Positions 29,708 through 39,014 are shown, counted from the first letter of the stretch. The stretch is DNA of 64,000 nucleotides from Spongiibacter thalassae (GCF_012272835.1 NZ_JAAWWK010000004.1:1-64000); one strand, 5' to 3'. Numbers and translations are program-made. The notes: a model not told the origin generated them from the sequence alone.

Positions 29708-30927
29708 TGGCTGTACTCTTCACAGTCGGCCGCCACCGCCAGCATCAGGTCGTCCTGCAAACCCGGCTCGGCGCTGGCCACCCGGTTCCAGCTGGGAATA
29801 AAAGGGGTTTCCATGGGGTTGTCCAGAAAGGTGTTACCGGCCTTGACGATATTGCCTGCAAACAGCTCTACCGCCTGTTCCTCGCCGTGCAAATCCAGCT
29901 CAAGGCCATTCATCACCGCATCGTTGCGGTAACTCTCGATAAAATCCAGCGCCACGCGATAATAGGTGGCTTTGATCGAACGGAAGGTTTCATTGGTAAA
30001 CACCACCCCGTTGGTCGCCAGCTTGCGAAAAATGGCCTTGCTGATATCAATCGACATTTTCGACAGGCCGCCGCTGTCGTCTCCCGCCGACAGAGATTGG
30101 TGCTTGTGGTCATAAGCGTCGGCAATATCCACCTGGCACAGACGGTTGGTCGAATAGTTGCGATACATTTCCGACAACACGCCGATTTCCAGGCCCCAGT
30201 CACTGGGAATTCGCAGATCGTTCAATACATCCTTGCGCATGGAGAACTCCCCCGACAGGGGGTAGCGATAGCTGTCGAGGTACTCCAGATATTCCAGGTC
30301 GCCAAAGATTTTCTTCAACGAACGAATCAGGGGAGTCACCAGCAAGCGACTCACCCGACCGTTTACCCGACCGTCGGCAACACGGGAGTAATAGCCCTTG
30401 CAGAACTCATAGTTAAAACCGGGGTTGGCGATGGGATAAAACAGTTGCGCCAGCAGACGGCGATCGTAGGTGAGAATATCGCAGTCGTGCAGGGCAATAG
30501 CCTCGGCTCTGCCCGAACCCAGCACATAGCCCAGGCAATACCAGACATTGCGCCCCTTGCCGGCCTCCAGTGGCGCCAAACCCCGCTCCTGCAAACGCTG
30601 GTCTATCGCCTTGAGTCGCGGTCCGTCGTTCCACAATACGCGGTGACGCTGGGGAAGCCGCGAGAAAAAGTGAAGGGCGTGTCGATACTGCTCCTCGTTG
30701 GCCTGGTCCAGACCGATGACAATTTCGTCGATGTAGGTGACCTTGGCCAACTCATCAATAATATGGTTCAGAGCAGGCCCTTCCAGCTCCGAATACAGTG
30801 ACGGCAGCACCAGCGCCATAGGTCGCCGCAGCGAAAAAGCCTCCAGCTCCGCCTCAAGCTGCTCAATCGGTCGGTCGACCAAATTGTGCAGTGTCGTAAT
30901 AATGCCGTTTTGGTAGAAATCACCCAT
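29704..30927 (-). CDS. gpgS: Glucosyl-3-phosphoglycerate synthase
   Basis: Retaining GT81-type glucosyltransferase that joins NDP-glucose to 3-phosphoglycerate, first step of glucosylglycerate synthesis. The 407-residue protein has PSLYSELEGPALNHI, a DEIVIGLDQAN sugar-nucleotide region, the metal-binding DCD in IALHDCDIL (about residue 150), and PLSGEFSMRKDVL with GLEIGVL. Length and these motifs match bacterial GpgS. It is the third gene of a four-gene operon and overlaps the phosphorylase gene by ATGA. Confidence 0.9.
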   Translation of the reverse strand: MGDFYQNGIITTLHNLVDRPIEQLEAELEAFSLRRPMALVLPSLYSELEGPALNHIIDELAKVTYIDEIVIGLDQANEEQYRHALHFFSRLPQRHRVLWNDGPRLKAIDQRLQERGLAPLEAGKGRNVWYCLGYVLGSGRAEAIALHDCDILTYDRRLLAQLFYPIANPGFNYEFCKGYYSRVADGRVNGRVSRLLVTPLIRSLKKIFGDLEYLEYLDSYRYPLSGEFSMRKDVLNDLRIPSDWGLEIGVLSEMYRNYSTNRLCQVDIADAYDHKHQSLSAGDDSGGLSKMSIDISKAIFRKLATNGVVFTNETFRSIKATYYRVALDFIESYRNDAVMNGLELDLHGEEQAVELFAGNIVKAGNTFLDNPMETPFIPSWNRVASAEPGLQDDLMLAVAADCEEYSQ

Positions 30928-30979
30928 CGCAGTTGCGCTTCCTTAATTCATTGTTATAGATCGTTAAACGCCCAAATAT

Positions 30980-31789
30980 TCAGGGCGATAAAATGGCCCG
31001 CAGCGCCTCATTCCAGCCGGAGGGGCCATAGCCTTCGGTGATAATAACCTCGCCACTTGGCGACTTGATGACCGGCGGAACATGGTGTGGCGAACGCACC
31101 ACCACGGCAATATCGGCGGCTTGTAGCATTGCCACATCGTTGTGACTGTCTCCCAGTGCCACCGTTAGCGCTTCACCCTCAGGATCCAGCACTGCTGCCA
31201 GCCACTGCATCGCGGCGCCTTTGTCCGCTGCGCCCATAATATGGATAAAGCGCCCTCCTTTGAGCGCCTGTAAACCGCTATTGGCCAAGCCTTCGGCAAA
31301 GCGCTGCCAGTTGTCGTCGCTGTCCTGCCACAGAATTGGTTCCGAGAAATGCCGATCCAAGGCCAGGCTCGCTTCATTTTGGTGCAGACCACAGACTTCA
31401 CTCAGCTCCTGCGCCGTCATATCGGCAAATCCCCGAAAACGAAACCCGTAGACTTCCCGCCACCGAGCCAGCAGGGCGAGGATATCGCCCCGTTCCGGGG
31501 CAAAACGCTTGCAGCGCATACCATCGACCCATTCCAGTGCAATATCGTTTCTCCCACAGCCCTCGGGGAAAAACACCGCTGCGCCGTTTTCGACAATAAA
31601 GGGGTGGGGATTGCCCAGTTGTTCCCGCAGTACCGCCAACTCCGCCCGGGTTTTGCTGGTATTGAATACCCAGGGAATTTCCCTTGCTGCCAGCAGACGC
31701 ATGGCCTCGGCAGCGGGCGCGAAGGAATAAGTGTCGTGATCCAGCAGGGTGCCATCCAGATCAGTAAATACGAGATAGGAATCGCTCAC
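30980..31789 (-). CDS. Glucosyl/mannosyl-3-phosphoglycerate phosphatase (HAD-IIB)
   Basis: Removes phosphate from glucosyl-3-phosphoglycerate to give glucosylglycerate. The 269-residue HAD-IIB protein has motif I FTDLDGTLLDHDTYSF, motif II NTSKTRAEL, the cap-domain FIVENGAAVFFPEG and motif III/IV GDSHNDVAMLQ. The DHDTYSF and IVENGAA segments match the MpgP/GpgP family rather than sugar phosphatases in general. I place the start at GTG 31789 since AGGGG is 5-6 nt before it; the TTG at 31792 is too close. The ribosome site begins right after the glycerate kinase stop codon, suggesting coupling. Confidence 0.87.
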   Translation of the reverse strand: MSDSYLVFTDLDGTLLDHDTYSFAPAAEAMRLLAAREIPWVFNTSKTRAELAVLREQLGNPHPFIVENGAAVFFPEGCGRNDIALEWVDGMRCKRFAPERGDILALLARWREVYGFRFRGFADMTAQELSEVCGLHQNEASLALDRHFSEPILWQDSDDNWQRFAEGLANSGLQALKGGRFIHIMGAADKGAAMQWLAAVLDPEGEALTVALGDSHNDVAMLQAADIAVVVRSPHHVPPVIKSPSGEVIITEGYGPSGWNEALRAILSP

Positions 31790-31798
31790 CAATACCCC

Positions 31799-32683
31799 TT
31801 ATTGCCGCGTTCGCATTTCGACCACATTGCGGTCAACATCCAGTCTCATCACACCGTCAGCCGTAATCGGCAGCTCACGTAAACTGTGCTCGGTCAGCCG
31901 CTGATAGTAACTGACAAAGCGGCCCACAGCCTCGGCATCCATTGCGGCGGCCTGCCCACGACGCGCGGCAAGGCGCTGCTCCTGCTCCAGCCGCCACTCA
32001 GCCACACAGGCGAAGCCCGGCGCCTCCAGCATCAACAGGTAGTCAATGTGGGCGAACCATCGCTGGTACTCGTGGGCCAGCATGTCGTTCACCCGCTGGC
32101 GCCAGCGCCCCTCAGCGTCTTCCAGTCGCTCCAGTTCATTCACCGGCGGCACAAGCTCATCGTCACTCTGCGGCAGCGCGCCAACGCACCAGCCTTCAAA
32201 AATTACCACGTCCACTGGCCCCTGCAGACGACTCCACTTTTCCTCGGCGAAGCGGTCGTCGGCCAATTTATCGAAGCGGGGCACCGGCAAGCTCTCGCCT
32301 GCCCTCAGAGCCAACAGCTGCTGCAAGGTCTCCACACCCAACCGAACATCGTGGGTACCCGGCACTCCCCGGGTCGCGAATAGTGGGTGCACCAGCTCGG
32401 CCATCTCCTCGCGCTCGGCGCGGCGCAGATAAAAATCGTCCAGAGACACCACCGCCACCGACAGTCCCCGCCGCCGCAGATACCAGGCGAAATACCCCGC
32501 CAATGTTGATTTTCCGCTTCCCTGGGCACCGTGAATGCCCAGCACCCGCAAATCACCACTGCGCATCGGCTTTTCCAGGGCGGAGATAAAGGGCTGAAAA
32601 TACGCCGAGACCTGCTCGGAATAACTCGCGGGCAGCCGTTCTTCGGCTAGAAATTCTTCAATACCATCAATTACTTCGGCCAA
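31799..32683 (-). CDS. D-glycerate kinase (P-loop, GLYK-like)
   Basis: 294-residue kinase with Walker A GIHGAQGSGKST (about residues 48-59), the SLDDFYLRRAERE segment, HPLFATRGVPGTHD and IFEGWCVG, matching the plant/fungal-type glycerate 3-kinase family. It would return glycerate freed by the phosphorylase to phosphoglycerate, the acceptor for GpgS. A perfect AGGAGG (32690-32695) lies 6 nt before TTG 32683, and the -10 box at 32708-32713 leaves no room for the GTG at 32701; I therefore choose the TTG start. First gene of the operon. Confidence 0.82.
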   Translation of the reverse strand: MAEVIDGIEEFLAEERLPASYSEQVSAYFQPFISALEKPMRSGDLRVLGIHGAQGSGKSTLAGYFAWYLRRRGLSVAVVSLDDFYLRRAEREEMAELVHPLFATRGVPGTHDVRLGVETLQQLLALRAGESLPVPRFDKLADDRFAEEKWSRLQGPVDVVIFEGWCVGALPQSDDELVPPVNELERLEDAEGRWRQRVNDMLAHEYQRWFAHIDYLLMLEAPGFACVAEWRLEQEQRLAARRGQAAAMDAEAVGRFVSYYQRLTEHSLRELPITADGVMRLDVDRNVVEMRTRQ

Positions 32684-32707
32684 TTTCAGCCTCCTCAGCA
32701 CTCTCTT

Positions 32708-32713
32708 ATTATA
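32708..32713 (-). promoter_or_regulatory. Promoter -10 of the glucosylglycerate operon
   Basis: Minus strand TATAAT in the context TTACTATAAT; a TTGGCA lies only 14 bp upstream, so the -35 is poor. The predicted transcript would start near 32701 and have a leader of about 17 nt with AGGAGG. The gap 32714-32923 shows nothing else clear. Confidence 0.5.
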
Positions 32714-32923
32714 GTAAGCAGGTTTCTTGCCAACCCAGGTTTTCCGCCGAAACCAACAGGCTCAGCGGCAAAGCGATGCAGCTTTTGCTTCAGCGCTATA
32801 AAAATAGCGTAGCAGCAAAATCCCGCCGACGGCGGCAGGTAACTAATTTCTTATGGCGCGAAGAAGGCGACAGAATGCCTGTCAGGCATGAGGGAAGGAA
32901 TAACGGGGATAAGTAAGGGATAT

Positions 32924-32946
32924 TTAAGGGGTCTACGACCCCTTAA
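32924..32946 (-). terminator. Hairpin after slyD
   Basis: Ten-pair perfect stem TTAAGGGGTC / GACCCCTTAA with loop TAC, 21 bp beyond the slyD stop on the minus strand. The downstream bases are AT-rich (ATATCC) without a full T run. Confidence 0.6.
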
Positions 32947-32967
32947 GGGTATCGAGCACTTATGCGA

Positions 32968-33453
32968 TCAGTGCTGATGTCCGCCGGCACCGTGAACGTG
33001 GCCGTGCTCAAGTTCTTCTGCGCTGGCTGCACGCACCGAGTCAATAGCAACGTCAAAGTGCAACACCTGACCCGCCAGAGGGTGGTTGGCGTCAACAGTG
33101 ACAGTTTCATCGGTCACTTCCTTGACCACAACCATCTGAACCTGACCGCCCTGACCCTGAGCCTGAAACTGCATACCCACTTCGATCTGGTCTACACCCT
33201 GGAAGGCCTCACGGGGCACTGCCTGGATCAGTTCCGGATTCAGCTCGCCATAGGCTTCACCTGGCTGAACGGTTACTTTAAGTGCATCGCCTGCGGCTTT
33301 GCCCGACAGCTCGTTTTCCAGACCTGGAATGATGCCGCCGTGGCCATGCAGATACGCCAAAGGCTCCTGGCCTTTGGACGAATCAATTTCCACCCCATTG
33401 TCATCGGTTAGGGTGTAGTGAAACGCCACCACGCAATCATTGGCAATATTCAT
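32968..33453 (-). CDS. slyD: FKBP-type peptidyl-prolyl isomerase SlyD
   Basis: Cytosolic prolyl isomerase and chaperone with metal binding. The 161-residue protein has the FKBP halves (VVAFHYTLTDDNG; PLAYLHGHGGIIPGLENEL) split by the chaperone IF domain (about residues 75-130), ending in GEAYGELNPELI and NHPLAGQVLHFDV. The C-terminal metal-binding tail is short, with a few histidines (HGHVHGAGGHQH), unlike the long Cys/His tail of E. coli. GGGAGG ribosome site upstream of ATG 33453. Confidence 0.95.
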   Translation of the reverse strand: MNIANDCVVAFHYTLTDDNGVEIDSSKGQEPLAYLHGHGGIIPGLENELSGKAAGDALKVTVQPGEAYGELNPELIQAVPREAFQGVDQIEVGMQFQAQGQGGQVQMVVVKEVTDETVTVDANHPLAGQVLHFDVAIDSVRAASAEELEHGHVHGAGGHQH

Positions 33454-33552
33454 GGGAACCTCCCGTTAAAATGAACCGGTAAGCATGACAGCTTTATATG
33501 ACGAGGTCACGTTCGCGGGCGAAATTGACGCGGATTATCGCGATTTTCGCCC

Positions 33553-34500
33553 CTAGCCGTGGGCGATCATTTCCTGCCCCATCTCGACGATTCTGCGGCG
33601 CAGCCAGATATGCCCCGGATCATGCTGCAACAGCGGGCTCCAGGCCAGTTTCAGCTCGATGGGAATAATCATAAAGGGCGGCTTGCGCACGGCCAGTCGA
33701 GGGTCGTCCACGTAGAGTTTGGCCACCTGAGTCGGCAGTGTCGCGATCAGATCGGGGTGGCGCGCCAACAGCGCCGCCACCTGATAATGGCGGGTAAACA
33801 CGCGAATCTGCCTCTCGTGGCCGACCTCCGCCAGCGCTTCATCCACCCAACCCAGGCGCTGGCTGTCGCGATGGCTCATACCGCGACCTACACCCATACC
33901 GGTCTTGCTCACCCAAATATGGGGAGCCGCCAGAAAGGCGTCCATATCAAAGTTTTCCAGCGCTTTATTCTCGCTGCTCATCAAGCAGGAAAAGCTGTCG
34001 CGCCACACGGTGGCCTGGTGAAAGGACTGGGGCAAGCGGTCGAAGCGGTTCACCGCCATATCGATTTTGCCCTGCTCCAGGTCCTGAAAGGTCACATCGG
34101 AAGGGGTCAGAATATCCAGGGTAATATTGGGGGCCTCGTCCCGCAGCTTGAACAACAGCCGGGTCAATAACGTGGATTCCGCATAGTCACTGGCCATAAT
34201 GCGAAATACTCGGCTGCTTTCCGTCACCTCAAAGTCCGACACCGGCAATACCGCCTGCTCCACCGAGGCCAGAATATTGCGGACCTGGGGCTGCAATTCC
34301 AGCGCCCGCTCCGTCGGCGTCATGCCCTCGCTGGTACGCACCAACAGCGGATCATTGAACAAATCCCGCAGTCGGCGCAGGCCGTTGCTCAATGCTGGCT
34401 GGGTAATACCCAATTGCTCCGCCGCACGGGTCACATTCTTCTCCCGCAGCAGCACATCGAGATAAACCAGAAGATTGAGATCGATGCGCGACAAATTCAT
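33553..34500 (-). CDS. LysR-family transcriptional regulator
   Basis: 315-residue activator/repressor with N-terminal winged helix (DLNLLVYLDVLLREKNVTRAAEQLGITQPALSNGLRRLRDLF) of the NodD/PcpR-like branch and a periplasmic-binding-type effector domain. I choose ATG 34500; an in-frame ATG at 34521 lacks a ribosome site and overlaps the region next to a palindrome. It lies downstream of, and on the same strand as, an SDR/DUF1214/sulfotransferase group that it may regulate. Effector unknown. Confidence 0.88.
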   Translation of the reverse strand: MNLSRIDLNLLVYLDVLLREKNVTRAAEQLGITQPALSNGLRRLRDLFNDPLLVRTSEGMTPTERALELQPQVRNILASVEQAVLPVSDFEVTESSRVFRIMASDYAESTLLTRLLFKLRDEAPNITLDILTPSDVTFQDLEQGKIDMAVNRFDRLPQSFHQATVWRDSFSCLMSSENKALENFDMDAFLAAPHIWVSKTGMGVGRGMSHRDSQRLGWVDEALAEVGHERQIRVFTRHYQVAALLARHPDLIATLPTQVAKLYVDDPRLAVRKPPFMIIPIELKLAWSPLLQHDPGHIWLRRRIVEMGQEMIAHG

Positions 34501-34514
34501 GACCGAAATACCCC

Positions 34515-34532
34515 TACCCATTTAAATAGGTA
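34515..34532. promoter_or_regulatory. Palindromic operator candidate before the lysR gene
   Basis: TACCCATTTAAATAGGTA is an 18-bp near-perfect palindrome (one mismatched pair) 15 bp before the LysR start codon; such sites commonly bind the regulator itself. No copy was noticed in front of the neighbouring genes. Confidence 0.45.
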
Positions 34533-34640
34533 TGAATTATGACGGTTTATTGTTCATTCGGCCAGTGTTTGCGCAGATAACATTCTCCGCGACGAGCCCG
34601 GGCAACCGGCGTCACATTCCGGCTGTCCGAGCCGTTGAGC

Positions 34641-35417
34641 TTAAGCCAACATAATATTGTGGCCGTAATCGACGGGGAGCACAGCACCGTTGATAAAACT
34701 TGAGGCCTCACTGCACAGCAGCAACAGCGCCCCCTCAAGCTCTTTGACATCACCGATGCGCTGGGAGGGTAGCCGCGCTACTTCCGCCTTGCCCTGCTCC
34801 GTCTCAAAATACCAATCCACCATTTCGGTCATAAAATAACCCGGCGCGATCGCATTGCAGCGAATGCCGGTGCCAAACAGGTCCGCGGCAACTTGCTTGG
34901 TCAGCTGATTCAGCGCTGCTTTCACGCTGCCGTAACAGGGCACATTTTTCAGTGTCTGCATACCGGTGATGGAGGTGACATTGACGATGCTGCCGGTTTT
35001 GCCCGCCGCTATGCGCCGCTTGGCAAACTCCCTGGACATGCGCATGGTGCCGGTGAGGTTGACGTTCACCAGATTATTCCACTCATCATCCTCGACATCG
35101 GGGAAGGGCTTGAATTGAATCTGTCCGGCGTTGTTCACCAAAATATCCACACCGCCGTATATTTCAGCGGCCTGTTCAAACACATTATGAACACTTTCGG
35201 TGTCGCCGATATCCAGCGCCAGAGCAACCGCCTCTCCGCCCGCCGCCACAATCTCCGCAGCAACTTTTTCAATATGCTCAACACGCCGCGCGGCGCAAAT
35301 CACCTTCGCCCCGGATTTTGCCAGTGCGTGTGCAAAGGCGACCCCCATTCCACTACCAGACCCGGTGACCAGGGCAACTTTGCCCTCATTGCTAAACAGT
35401 TCGTTTAAGTATGACAT
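34641..35417 (-). CDS. SDR-family oxidoreductase
   Basis: 258-residue classical short-chain dehydrogenase with cofactor loop TGSGSGMGVAFA (TGxxxGxG), NNAG motif in ILVNNAGQIQF, catalytic Ser in NVTSITGMQ and the Tyr-x3-Lys in CYGSVKAAL. The C-terminal half (NAIAPGYFMTEM) is of the type that acts on alcohols or 3-ketoacyl compounds. Start ATG 35417 with AAGGA 8-9 nt upstream; the frame continues 63 bp upstream. Substrate unknown. It is in line with the DUF1214-like and sulfotransferase genes. Confidence 0.88.
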   Translation of the reverse strand: MSYLNELFSNEGKVALVTGSGSGMGVAFAHALAKSGAKVICAARRVEHIEKVAAEIVAAGGEAVALALDIGDTESVHNVFEQAAEIYGGVDILVNNAGQIQFKPFPDVEDDEWNNLVNVNLTGTMRMSREFAKRRIAAGKTGSIVNVTSITGMQTLKNVPCYGSVKAALNQLTKQVAADLFGTGIRCNAIAPGYFMTEMVDWYFETEQGKAEVARLPSQRIGDVKELEGALLLLCSEASSFINGAVLPVDYGHNIMLA

Positions 35418-35517
35418 GTCATGTTCCTTTGGTTTTAACGTTATTGTGTTTCGGCAGAAGTCGCCGCGGTGACTATTCACGGCCTGACTTTATTACCTGC
35501 TCATTAATTGAGTCTGC

Positions 35518-36714
35518 TTATAAACAGCCGCGTCGAATCACCGACTCGTGCCGACGACGCAACTGTTCACTGCGCTGCTCAGCGGAAATGCTCCGTTCGT
35601 GTTCGGAAAAATATTCAGCGATGTCAGCCAGTTTTACCCGCTTCACACTAGGCACAGGTACCGTCTTCGCTCGGAAGTAACGCGCCGACAGCAGCCCAGT
35701 CACATGCCCCGCCAGATCAAGCCAATTGTCCACACCCGGGTCGCGATGGCTAAGTACTGCGCGAAACACGCCCTCGCTATCGAGCACCGCCTGGTGGCCG
35801 TTGATCGAGGTCTGGCGCAGAGCCCAGTCTCTGGCGTCCCAGTAATGGCTGTATAGCTGTACGCTCCAATACTCAGCCTTCGGCGGCACTACTTCGATGA
35901 TCAAAGCCTCATCTTCGGCACACTCATAGGCCATTTTTCCATAACGCAGTTCAGCCCAACCGATAGATACCTCATCAAAGACCATCGTATTGCCGGGATT
36001 GGCGTAATAACTCTTCACCTGTTCAGCAAAGAAATCCGGCAAATTTCTCAGCCAGTCAAGCAACAAACGGCTGCGCAGCGCCAGACTTTCAGCTGTACAG
36101 GGTGGCGCCGGATAGCGCGCGTGATCCCTGCTGATAATCACCTCAGCGGGCGATTCCGTGGCCCAGTCGTAGAAGTACTGCCGGAAAATAATATCGCCGT
36201 AACCTTGGGGAATTTTTACCCAGTTTCCCGGCTGTTCCCGGTGGCTCAGGACGATCTCGATAGTGCCATCGTCGTCGACGGCAAAATCGCCGCAGCGGTC
36301 GTAAATTTGCCAATCACCGATATGGGCGAAGTGGCCGACACGGGTTTCAATATCCAGCATATGGGCTGAGCCACGCCGCCCCTTGATGCGATAAACATAG
36401 TCACCGTGAACCGGCGCCCACTGATACAGGGCGTCAGCCGCGGGCAGGCCATATTGAATACGCGACGACAGGAATTTGAACAGTGTCGGGTATTCCACAT
36501 CCCAGCACTCCATCGTCATCGGAATCGCCCCGGCGATCAGCCGGGTTAAATAGCGCACACCTTCGGCGCGGGTCAGGTCGTCAGTCACTCTGGGGTCAGC
36601 CCACACAATGCCTTCCAGCTCGCTGACCGCCTGACTCAATGCCCGCCAGATTTCAGGGGTGTGACCGCTTACGGCAGGCGTATTCTGCCACGCCGCCAAT
36701 ATTGTGTTTGTCAT
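35518..36714 (-). CDS. DUF1214-like domain protein
   Basis: 398-residue cytosolic protein without signal peptide. Its second half (AEYWSVQLYSHYWDARDW, then INGHQAVLDSEGVFRAVLSHRDPGVDNWLD) resembles the DUF1214 beta-sandwich, in which W-x-LT-like segments recur; function of the family is unknown. It begins 14 bp after the sulfotransferase gene stop, so the two are very probably cotranscribed. Such a pair with SDR enzymes recurs in lipid- or steroid-degrading bacteria as I recall it, but no reaction can be assigned. Confidence 0.7.
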   Translation of the reverse strand: MTNTILAAWQNTPAVSGHTPEIWRALSQAVSELEGIVWADPRVTDDLTRAEGVRYLTRLIAGAIPMTMECWDVEYPTLFKFLSSRIQYGLPAADALYQWAPVHGDYVYRIKGRRGSAHMLDIETRVGHFAHIGDWQIYDRCGDFAVDDDGTIEIVLSHREQPGNWVKIPQGYGDIIFRQYFYDWATESPAEVIISRDHARYPAPPCTAESLALRSRLLLDWLRNLPDFFAEQVKSYYANPGNTMVFDEVSIGWAELRYGKMAYECAEDEALIIEVVPPKAEYWSVQLYSHYWDARDWALRQTSINGHQAVLDSEGVFRAVLSHRDPGVDNWLDLAGHVTGLLSARYFRAKTVPVPSVKRVKLADIAEYFSEHERSISAEQRSEQLRRRHESVIRRGCL

Positions 36715-36728
36715 GGTCAGCCCACCTG

Positions 36729-37922
36729 TTAACCGAACAATTTCAGGTATTCGGCAAAGCGCCGACGGATCTCCCCAGCCTCCAGACCATACTCCTCCAG
36801 GGTGTAGTCATAGGCCCCCCAGTGATTGGCCGGGCGTCGATTGTCGTAATCCCGACATCCGGCAATCGCATCTTCGGTAAGCTCCCGACCGGCCTTTTCA
36901 TAAACTCTGCCAATAACCGCGATGGGGTCAGCACAGATTTCCTCAAAGGTGGCATTAACGATTTGATCCAGCGGCAGCGTGTCGCGCACTTGCAAGTACC
37001 GATCGGTCAATCGCGCCCAGTAGTCAAACCATTCGCGGCCTACCTCAACCGGGTCGATTTCGTCGGTGGTGGTCCGGCGCAGCTCGTGAATCGTGGTTGC
37101 AAAGGACGGCACCGTTTTCACCGGATCGCGATGGCAATGCACTACTGTGGCGTCGGGGAAGAACTCAAACAGGGTGTCGAGATAGCCAACATGTACCGGC
37201 GATTTCATAATCCAGGGGCGGCCCCGCGCTCCGCCATCCTGCCACTGCAGGTACTGCATCATTTCAAACAGAATTTTATAGGTGGGCCGAGGATCACAGG
37301 ACATGGAGAATTCACGGAAGGTCGGCGCGCGGGCGAGCATCGCCGACACCGAACTTTCGAAGGACATCTCCATAATGAACAGCTCTTCGTCCGGCTCTTC
37401 CGCTTCCATGGGATGTCTGGCCATCCAACCGGGAAACTGGGTTCTGAAGGTGTCTTCCACCACTTTGGCAAAGGCGATACGGCCCTCAGGCTTGCCCGGA
37501 ATTTCATCGGGAAAAGGTGCCGGGTTCAACAAGCGCCAGACTTCCAGACGCTGTACACCGGGGTCGCCGGACATCACTCGCTGCAGCTTGGAGGTACCGG
37601 TGCGGGGTAATCCCACCACAACAATCGGAGCCACGATTTTTTCATCGCGAATTTCCGGGTGTTTTTTTACATCGTCGATATAGCGCAGTCGGTTCACCAG
37701 CAGGCGGAGAATTTCCTGCGACTGACCAATGACACCGCCTTCGTGCAAATTCGCCTCTTCGCGCAACGAGGCCGCGAGCACTTCCAATCCATTAACAAAA
37801 CCCAGGTCACCAAAGTCGCTGAGCCCGGTGGCGTCAGTGGCCGCCGCCATCAGATCATCAACGTAAAAGGGAATGGGTTCCGGCATTGCGTCAACAGCTA
37901 CCTGTTCAGCATTATTTGTCAT
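36729..37922 (-). CDS. Sulfotransferase family protein (copy 1)
   Basis: 397-residue PAPS-type sulfotransferase homologue. The 5'-phosphosulfate loop is VVVGLPRTGTSKLQRVM (about residues 103-119), and the 3'-phosphate region is VHCHRDPVKTVPSF (about 265). The C-terminus WGAYDYTLEEYGLEAGEI is shared in form with the second copy at 40.1 kb. It may transfer sulfate to a hydroxylated lipid or alcohol; the acceptor is unknown. ATG 37922 chosen over ATG 37934 because GGA lies at suitable distance. It heads the minus-strand group sulfotransferase-DUF1214-SDR-LysR. Confidence 0.82.
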   Translation of the reverse strand: MTNNAEQVAVDAMPEPIPFYVDDLMAAATDATGLSDFGDLGFVNGLEVLAASLREEANLHEGGVIGQSQEILRLLVNRLRYIDDVKKHPEIRDEKIVAPIVVVGLPRTGTSKLQRVMSGDPGVQRLEVWRLLNPAPFPDEIPGKPEGRIAFAKVVEDTFRTQFPGWMARHPMEAEEPDEELFIMEMSFESSVSAMLARAPTFREFSMSCDPRPTYKILFEMMQYLQWQDGGARGRPWIMKSPVHVGYLDTLFEFFPDATVVHCHRDPVKTVPSFATTIHELRRTTTDEIDPVEVGREWFDYWARLTDRYLQVRDTLPLDQIVNATFEEICADPIAVIGRVYEKAGRELTEDAIAGCRDYDNRRPANHWGAYDYTLEEYGLEAGEIRRRFAEYLKLFG

Positions 37923-38284
37923 AGCTAATTCCATCGTTATCGTTAGTAGTAGGAAATATTTTTATAAAAATTCAAACAGGGATTATTGGCGCGCGCTGGC
38001 GCCGCTACGTCAGCAAATACTTTCAGTCCCTGTACACCACTAAATATTGCAGCAGCATACCGATGACAACAAGGAGATTCAGGTCAGCTTTGAAACCCCC
38101 GAAAAATCATCGCAAGCAATTGAATAAAAACGATTTTTATGGAGATTAAAATCAGCGTTTATATTTTTAATGATACCGAAGCGGAAAAATCGAAGCTTTC
38201 CATTAAGCATTGGCACTTTGCGACTGGATTTGCGATTTTATATTGAGTAAGTTATCGATAAATACAAAACAAGAATGAGCAGAG
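37923..38284. other. Intergenic region between sulfotransferase and tetR genes
   Basis: AT-rich 362 bp upstream of the minus-strand sulfotransferase group. It holds a GC-rich inverted patch TTGGCGCGCGCTGGCGCC near 37988-38005 and AT-rich tracts that could hold a promoter, but no box pair or operator is clear enough to call. No coding sequence is apparent. Confidence 0.4.
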
Positions 38285-38953
38285 TTAGCCTTCTACCGAA
38301 AAAATTGCGCAACACATTCTTGCCAGCATTTCACGAAAGCTATCGTCGTCAATGAAATCGGCATTATCGGAGACCAGCGAGTACACCATGAGTTGCGCAG
38401 CGCGACCGAGGGCATGTACATGCATCATGTCGTGCGCAGACGGAATAAAATCAGAGCAGGACTTTAGCCTGTCGTAGATAAATTTTTCAGTGGAGTCGTT
38501 CGGTGCCAGATTGTTATCCAGCTCTTGCCATGCGTCCCAGAAGCCCTTGTGCTCGAGCAGCAGCGTGCGATCAATTTCGAGAACTCGCCGATGAATCTCT
38601 ATCGACCAGTCGAGCAGCCAATACACAAAGGACTTGACCGTATGCTCCTGCTCGCCGGGAAATTCCCGATAACCTTTAATGTGCATGTCTCGAATAACCA
38701 CTCGATAGACCTCAAATACGATGGCATCGAGATTGGGAAAGTATTGATAAATAGACGACTTGGGTATGCCGGAAACCAGTTCAAGAGAGGTTGTCGACAG
38801 ACCACTGCGACCGTGCTCCAGCAAAATCTGATGGGCCGCATCGACAATGGCATCGACAACTTTTTTCGACCTGTCCTGCTTGGGTCTACGGCGCATGGCC
38901 TCACTGGGGCGAATCAGTTCGTGCTGTTCAACGGTGTCATTTTTGTCGTACAT
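38285..38953 (-). CDS. TetR-family transcriptional regulator
   Basis: 222-residue repressor-type protein. The N-terminal helix-turn-helix is visible in RSKKVVDAIVDAAHQILLEHGRSGLSTTSLELVSGIPKSSIYQYFPNLDAIVFEV, split here only for reading (residues about 27-82: GLSTTSLE then SSIYQYFPN are the DNA-contact parts). The C-terminal ligand domain has no recognisable specificity. It is divergent from the DapB-like gene (61 bp gap) and upstream of the sulfotransferase group, thus placed to control both. Confidence 0.88.
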   Translation of the reverse strand: MYDKNDTVEQHELIRPSEAMRRRPKQDRSKKVVDAIVDAAHQILLEHGRSGLSTTSLELVSGIPKSSIYQYFPNLDAIVFEVYRVVIRDMHIKGYREFPGEQEHTVKSFVYWLLDWSIEIHRRVLEIDRTLLLEHKGFWDAWQELDNNLAPNDSTEKFIYDRLKSCSDFIPSAHDMMHVHALGRAAQLMVYSLVSDNADFIDDDSFREMLARMCCAIFSVEG

Positions 38954-39014
38954 GCCTGTTTTCAGCCTTTTTTATTAATAGTTATATCAACGAAAACCAC
39001 CGGGAAATACTACC

